DNA of 64,000 nucleotides from Macrostomum hystrix (taxonomy: Eukaryota > Platyhelminthes > Macrostomidae): contig CATNEN010000012.1 of assembly GCA_950097015.1 (NCBI GenBank), positions 1,791,501 to 1,855,500 of the forward strand, given 5' to 3'. A model generated the notes under the pieces. The model worked only from the letters and a program-made list of their open reading frames with translations. It had not been told where the DNA came from and searched no databases. This document shows positions 58,092-64,000 of this stretch, piece by piece (within the stretch, counting starts at the first letter, position 1; each line of letters starts with the position of its first letter). The translations under genes and the position numbers were made by a program.

Positions 58092-58430
58092 TTACTGTCC
58101 GCTGTGTACTGTCCACTGTGTACTGTCCACTGTGTACTGTCCACTGTGTACTGTCCACTGTGTACTATCCACGGTGTAATGTCTACTGTGTGCTGTATAC
58201 TGTGTACTGTTTACTGTGTACTGTTCACTGTATACTGTCTACTGTGTACTCTCTACTGTGTACTGTCTATTGTGTACTATGTACTTTTCCCTGTCTGCTG
58301 TCCTCTTTCTACTCTTCGATGTGTACTTTCCACTGTGTACTATCTACTGTGTACTGTCGTCTATTTTGTACTGCCCACCGCGTACTGTTGTCTACTGTGT
58401 ACTGCCGGATGTGTACGGTTCCCTGTGTAG
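58092..58430. repeat. 14-bp minisatellite directly after the Ly6 stop
   Basis: CTGTGTACTGTCCA units, perfect at first and decaying to the right. Begins within a few bases of the TAG, so it forms the start of the 3' UTR. Confidence 0.93.
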
Positions 58431-59049
58431 GACCAGGTGTGTACCGTTTAATATGTTTTGTCCACCTAGTATGTATCCGCTATATATGTATTGTACGATA
58501 TCAGCCTTTTTTCCTTGAATCGAAAGGAAATGGCACTAATACTGCTGTACATACAGGCACTAACATGTGTAAAAAAATAGACCCAATGATGTCAAAGAGT
58601 AACTGAAACAATATCCTTATTAGTTGCTAAGCAATGCATATTTATTAAGGAACTACGCAATTATTTTTTGTGGAACTAACACGGGTAATATTGATCTTGG
58701 TTTATTTGATCCAAGTACAATCCGAGCTGTGATTTAGTCTATGAAAATGTCCTACAAATATATATAAAAGCTTTGAAATCCTATTAAACAAACAAAATAT
58801 TTTTAACGAACGTAAAAAGAAATCGTTGATCTTTAAAAACAAGCGACAGCTAAATTATCGTTGCTTTGTAATAAAAAATCATGAGTGGGAAATAAGATTT
58901 CTTGGGGTAAAAAGTTTCGTTTCCGGCAGTGTGGCGTTTACAAAAACGGAGTTTTCATACTTTAATTTCAAATTTAAAGGGTTAAAATATTGGGTCCTTT
59001 TCAAGAAGTTTGATAAGCATTGGGAAAGTACGAATATTAGATACCTTAT

Positions 59050-59815
59050 GGTAAGTAGATCCAAATGGTAAAGTAGATCCCTAATGGTAAAGTAGATCCC
59101 TGTTGGGAAGAAGTTATCTATTAGTAAGTAGATCTCTAATGGGAAAGTAGATCCCCAATGGTAAGTAGGTCCCTAATGGGAAAGTGGATCCCTATTAGGA
59201 AAGTAGATCCCTATTAGGAAAGTAGATCCCTATCGGGACAGTAGATCCCTAATAGTAAAGTAGATCCCTATCGGGAAAGTATATCCCTAATGGGAAAGTA
59301 TATCCCTAATGGGAAAGTATATCCCTAATGGGAAAGTATATCCCTAATGGGAAAGTATATCCCTAATGGGAAAGTATATCCCTAATGGGAAAGTAGATCC
59401 CTATTGGGAAAGTAGATCCCTAATGGGAAAGTATATCCCTAATGGGAAAGTAGATCCCTATTGGGAAAGTAGATCCCTAATGGGAAAGTATATCCCTAAT
59501 GGGAAAGTATATCCCTAATGGGAAAGTATATCCCTAATGGGAAAGTATATCCCTAATGGGAAAGTAGATCCCTATTGGGAAAGTAGATCCCTAATGGGAA
59601 AGTGGATCCCTATTAGGAAAGTAGATCCCTAATGGGAAAGTGGATCCCTATTAGGAAAGTAGATCCCTAATGGGAAAGTAGATCCCTATTGGGAAAGTAG
59701 ATCCCTAATGGGAAAGTGGATCCCTATTGGGAAAGTAGATCCCTATTGGGAAAGTAGATCCCTATTGGGAAAGTGGATCCCTATTAGGAAAGTAGATCCC
59801 CAATGAGAAAGTAGA
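59050..59815. repeat. 19-bp minisatellite
   Basis: About 40 copies of TAATGGGAAAGTATATCCC with AGATCCC variants. Intergenic between Ly6 and the 90-aa gene. Confidence 0.95.
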
Positions 59816-60035
59816 AAAAACACAGATGATCCTAGATAGGGATCTAGCAAAGTAGATCCCTATAATTTTGACAAGAATACTATAGCTAAAATGGTGCAGA
59901 AGATTATAACAATATGAATTGCATTCATGTAACTAAAAGGAACACTATTCTGCGCCGCGTAGCTAAAGTCAGTCTTTCTCCACCATCAAAATCCAAAATA
60001 TACTAAAATCGCGAATTGGCTCATTGTATTTTGCT

Positions 60036-60041
60036 TTTATT
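60036..60041 (-). terminator. AATAAA overlapping the stop codon of the 90-aa gene
   Basis: On the minus strand the last codons read GAA TAA AAG, so AATAAA spans the TAA stop. If used, the 3' UTR would be only about 10-30 nt. Confidence 0.45.
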
Positions 60042-60309
60042 CTCTGGTCTTCCGGCTGCGCCCAGTGACCTTCATGACGCAGGTGACCATGGCCCAGATA
60101 AAGAACAGGATGCTGTACATCACAGGCAGAGCGATGGCCAGGTGGTACCACTGGTTAAATTCGGTTGTGTCGTAGTGAACAAACAGTTTTACGGCATCCG
60201 CGTCAACGTTGGCCCCGCGCAGGGTGACGGCCTGGACCGGGGAGGTCAGCATCTGGCACACGGCTGCAGCAACCAGGGCGGCAAGCCACACTCCAGCACA
60301 AGAAAGCAT
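60037..60309 (-). CDS. Small single-pass membrane protein, 90 aa, unrecognised
   Basis: The ORF has a cleavable-looking signal peptide (MLSCAGVWLAALVAAAVC, to about residue 27), a short lumenal or extracellular stretch with FVHYDTTEFNQWYH, one TM helix (about 57-78, PVMYSILFFIWAMVTCVM) and a basic tail ending RKTRE. I do not recognise the family. Codon use is GC-rich like the other genes. An acceptor-like CAG lies 7-10 nt before the ATG (exon start near 60316 or 60319). A donor CAAAG|GTAAGTC at 61681 gives an upstream untranslated exon (about 61760-61681). The intron between is almost wholly a 17-bp minisatellite. AATAAA (60041-60036) overlaps the stop codon. Confidence 0.7.
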   Translation of the reverse strand: MLSCAGVWLAALVAAAVCQMLTSPVQAVTLRGANVDADAVKLFVHYDTTEFNQWYHLAIALPVMYSILFFIWAMVTCVMKVTGRSRKTRE

Positions 60310-60394
60310 TGCGATTCTGCTGGCGCATTGTTGAATCGGAAATCACTAATTATGGGTCAGTATCAGCTGCCTCGACTTCATAAACTCATTAACT

Positions 60395-61678
60395 TGTTAC
60401 ATTCGTTAATCTGTTAGACTCATTCACCTGTTAGATTGATTAACCTGTTAGACTCATTCACCTGTTAGATTGATTAACCTGTTATACTCATGTACCTGTT
60501 AGACTCATGTACCTGTTAGACTGATGTACCTGTTAGATTGATTAACCTGTTAGACTCATTTACCTGTTAGATTGATTAACCTGTTATACTCATGTACCTG
60601 TTAGACTCATGTACCTGTTAGACTCATGTACCTGTTAGATTGATTAACCTGTTATACTCATGTACCTGTTAGACTCATGTACCTGTTAGACTCATGTACC
60701 TGTTAGATTGATTAACCTGTTAGACTCATTTACCTGTAGAATTGATTAACCTGTTAGACTGATTAACTTTTTAGACTAATTAACCTGTTAGACTGATTAA
60801 CCTGTTAGACTGTTAACCTGTTAGACTGATTAACCCGTTCGACTCATGTACCTGTTAGACTCATGTACCTGTTAGACTCATGTACCTGTTAGACTCATGT
60901 ACCTGTTAGACTCATGTACCTGTTAGACTCATGTACCTGTTAGACTATTGTACCTGTTAGACTCATGTACCTGTTAGACTCATGTACCTGTTATACTCAT
61001 GTACCTGTTAGACTCATGTACCTGTTAGACTCATGTACCTGTTAGACTCATGTACCTGTTAGACTCATGTACCTGTTAGACTCATGTACCTGTTAGACTC
61101 TTGTACCTGTTAGACTATTGTACCTGTTAGACTCATGTACCTGTTAGACTCATGTACCTGTTAGATTGATTGATCTGTTATACTCATGTACCTGTTAGAC
61201 TCATGTACCTGTTAGACTCATGTACCTGTTAGATTGATTGATCTGTTATACTCATGTACCTGTTAGACTCATGTACCTGTTAGACTCATGTACCTGTTAG
61301 ACTCATGTACCTGTTAGACTCATGTACCTGTTAGATTGATTGATCTGTTATACTCATGTACCTGTTAGACTCATGTACCTGTTAGACTCTTGTACCTGTT
61401 AGACTCATGTACCTGTTAGACTCTTGTACCTGTTAGACTCATGTACCTGTTAGACTCTTGTACCTGTTAGATTGATTGATCTGTTATACTCATGTACCTG
61501 TTAGACTCATGTACCTGTTAGACTCATGTACCTGTTAGACTCATGTACCTGTTAGACTCATGTACCTGTTAGACTCATGTACCTGTTAGACTCATGTACC
61601 TGTTAGACTCATGTACCTGTTAGACTCATGTACCTGTTAGACTCATGTACCTGTTAGACTCATGTACCTGTTAGACTT
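60395..61678. repeat. 17-bp minisatellite filling the intron of the 90-aa gene
   Basis: About 75 copies of CTGTTAGACTCATGTAC. Reaches within about 2 nt of the 5' splice site; on the transcript strand each unit reads AACAGGTACAT, itself donor-like. Confidence 0.96.
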
Positions 61679-61680
61679 AC

Positions 61681-61760
61681 CTTTGAATGAAGACGAGAAG
61701 CAAGCAGATCACAGGTGGGTTTTGTCGTGTTCAGCTTGCCCGACTAGCAAAGTCTCTCTC
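61681..61760 (-). other. Probable 5' untranslated exon of the 90-aa membrane protein gene
   Basis: The minus strand reads TTCAAAG|GTAAGTC at 61681/61680, a near-consensus donor with no other use. The next acceptor and coding exon follow at about 60319. The upstream boundary near 61760 is a guess. Confidence 0.45.
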
Positions 61761-62440
61761 TTGTCCTTATTTATCGCGAATTGAGCAATGGTGTTTCTTA
61801 TATTCACAGCAGATCCGACTAGGCCGTTGCTCTTGTTTCGCAAGCGAATTTGCCGGTCTGTGAATCAATTATGCTAATTAGGTAGGCATGCGGAACGCGA
61901 ATTTTCCGGGCCAACACTGCAGGAAGCCCGGAATTAGAAATGAGATTTAGCAGTTCCAAAGCAGTGGTAATTCTTCTTCATTGGGCTTCCGCTATTTAAA
62001 AGAAATCTAGCAAAGTCAGTCGTTCGTCTCCACTTTCATTTAGTTGGTTATATTATGCATGCACATTTTTTCGGCACATAGATGCTTAGCGCCTACTGTC
62101 AGTAGAGCGATGCGAAAATGACGAGATAGTGAAAATTTAAAGTGAGCCATGGATGGCCTTCACGGTAATTGAATCCGTGGTGAGGCGGGTACTGTTAGGT
62201 ATCTTAACTGTCGGAGTGACAAAAATATGCTCAAATATTTATTCTCTGATGCAGCCGCACGACTTCAAATAACACAATCGCAGCAATGGTGGAGTAAGAA
62301 TTTGCGGGCACTTCGTGATCAGCAATGTCTTTGCTTAATTGGAAAATACTTCATAGAAAAATCCGGTTAGTGTTACGCAAATGTACGAGCTAAATCATGC
62401 AATTAATTTGAGCAATTGTTGAAAGAATTACGGATTGTAG
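61761..62440. other. Upstream/intergenic DNA, nothing recognised
   Basis: Probably includes the promoter of the 90-aa gene, with no recognisable element. Confidence 0.5.
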
Positions 62441-62572
62441 AGGAAGAAGGGGGGTGGAGAGGGAGTGAGGGGAGGGAGAGGGGAGAGGGAGAGAGAGGGA
62501 GGTAAGGGAGGGAGAGAGGAGAGAGGAGAGGGATATAAGGGAGGGAGAGAGGAGAGGGGAGAGTGGTTTGAA
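62441..62572. repeat. GA-rich low-complexity tract
   Basis: GGGAGAGAGGAGAG-type irregular purine repeats. Confidence 0.9.
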
Positions 62573-63107
62573 AACTGAGCTGAAGGCTTCAAAAACCAAG
62601 CACAATGCTTTGAGCAGAAGAAGGTATGAGCGCCCAGAAGGCAAGGGAGACGGATGGCAGAGCGAGCGAGACTGAAGTAGACAAAGAACAGAAGGCCAGT
62701 GGGGAGCATTAATTGCCTGTCAAATCAGGCCCCAGAAGCTTTGATTGATGGACAAGATAAGCTTTGCCAAACTGGAAGTCACGCGACGTGCTCCAAGAAA
62801 TAGGCCATTAATTTTTCGTTGTTCAAAGAGCAACAATTATACGGTGTTTGTGGGAAGCAGCAATTTTCCAAGTGGGATTTTTCTGCCGAGATCATTTGTC
62901 TATGGCCCCAATCGAACTCACGCAGTGCGTGTGGCTTTTCTTCATGGACTTCTTTGGCTAGCATCTAGCTGGATGCATGCCAGAAGTAAGATACTAGCTA
63001 CAGAAGTCCATGATAAGAAGATAAGGACGCGAAAAATGCATGGATGAGATAGGAGAGAATTCTAGAAGTCGTCTGAGAATGTCTTTCAAACTATCTGCAT
63101 CCTATCT

Positions 63108-63500
63108 GCATCTATCAATATCGTAAAAAGCAAGATCGAGATCTATCAATATCTTAAAAAGCAAGATCTAGATCTATCAATATCGTAAAATGCAAGATCG
63201 AGATCTATCAATATCTTAAAAAGCAAGATCTAGATCTATCAATATCTTAAAAAGCAAGATCTAGATCTACCAATATCTTAAAAAGCAAGATCGAGATCTA
63301 TCAATATCTTAAAAAGCAAGATCTAGATCTATCAATATCTTAAAAAGCAAGATCTAGATCTATCAGTATCTTAAAAAACTAGATCTAGATCTATCAATAT
63401 CTTAAAAAACTAGATCTAGATCTATCAATATCTTAAAAAACTAGATCTAGATCTATCAATATCTTAAAAAGCAAGATCTAGATCTATCAACATATAAAAA
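63108..63500. repeat. 31-bp minisatellite
   Basis: About 13 copies with AGATCTATCAATATCTTAAA and AAGCAAGATCT. Unit junctions make the palindrome AGATCTAGATCT. Confidence 0.95.
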
Positions 63501-64000
63501 GTCTAGTCGCGGGAAAGTTCAGACAGTGTCTGGCATCATGTCCAGATGTTTAAGCATGATTGACAATCAGCCTCAAATTACGCAGCCGCTCTTCAGAAGA
63601 TCAGAATACTCGTAGAAGCTAATCGGTGGCTAGGCCGGTAGGCAAGCATGTGGCGAGGCTCTCAGACAAAAATTACCTGAGCAAATAATCCTCATTCGAC
63701 TGCTGCAGCTGAAATTTTTGCCCTAATCGACAGCTTCAAGAACGAGAAATAGAATGAGCAAGCAAGGTCAGAATTTGAATGATTTTTTTATCTATAATCA
63801 AATGTACTTTAGAAGGCCGATATAAACTGTTAGCTGCAGTTTACACATACGCGTGTTGTCGTGCTATCTAGGTTTGTACTTCTACAGCTGCTTATGGATT
63901 GAAGAATTTTCAGATTTTCAGTGGTGAACAACAATGGAGCTGCTGCTTTTAATTGGATGCCACAGAGAATTTCAAGTAGCTGATATCGAGACTGGGTTTA
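63501..64000. other. Right-edge sequence, nothing recognised
   Basis: No coding region or element I can support. Confidence 0.5.

Noticed and set aside
60037-60309. Renin receptor (ATP6AP2) C-terminus
   Set aside because: Topology is similar (short lumenal stretch, one TM), but residues do not match the conserved family tail. Left as unrecognised.

Overview
The window is nuclear DNA from an animal, almost certainly an invertebrate. Genes are split by GT-AG introns, exons are GC-richer than their surroundings, and the proteins are metazoan families. The organism is not certain. The sleepless-type Ly6 protein, the TTLL9 ciliary gene and possible trans-splice acceptors fit a spiralian, perhaps a free-living flatworm; this is inference.

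Six multi-exon genes and one small gene can be rebuilt by joining exons with matching splice phases. In order: (1) an STK32/YANK-type kinase, minus strand, cut by the left edge (650-9921); (2) a complete PACSIN/syndapin F-BAR-SH3 gene, minus (16112-28555, 9 coding exons, 494 aa); (3) a complete TTLL9 tubulin glutamylase-family gene, plus (32778-38185, 9 exons, 434 aa); (4) an SLC35F3/F4-like multipass transporter, plus (about 39802-43996, first exon uncertain); (5) a 1296-aa membrane protein with two tandem cholinesterase-like domains, both lacking the catalytic serine, a mucin-like stalk and one TM segment, plus (46373-53530); (6) a quiver/sleepless-type Ly6 protein, plus (54429-58089); (7) a 90-aa single-pass membrane protein, minus (60037-60309), with a 5' untranslated exon near 61.7 kb. 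The genes do not form one pathway. Kinase and PACSIN lie in tandem on the minus strand, PACSIN and TTLL9 are divergent, and genes 3-6 lie in tandem on the plus strand.

The most striking feature is tandem repetition. More than thirty minisatellite arrays (units 12 to about 93 bp) cover roughly 23 kb, over a third of the window by my estimated bounds. Most sit inside introns, and many begin within 2-65 nt of a 5' splice site. Several arrays are long open frames in one or more frames, but the reading is pure repeat and they are not genes. Interspersed elements include a TTAA-flanked MITE family (3 copies), a tRNA-derived SINE family (6 copies), a second tRNA-derived SINE family (3 copies), and a 716-bp element with about 150-bp inverted ends.

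The remaining DNA (about 9.9-10.9, 13.4-14.0, 20.3-20.9, 31.1-32.7, 61.8-62.4 and 63.5-64 kb) shows no gene I can support.
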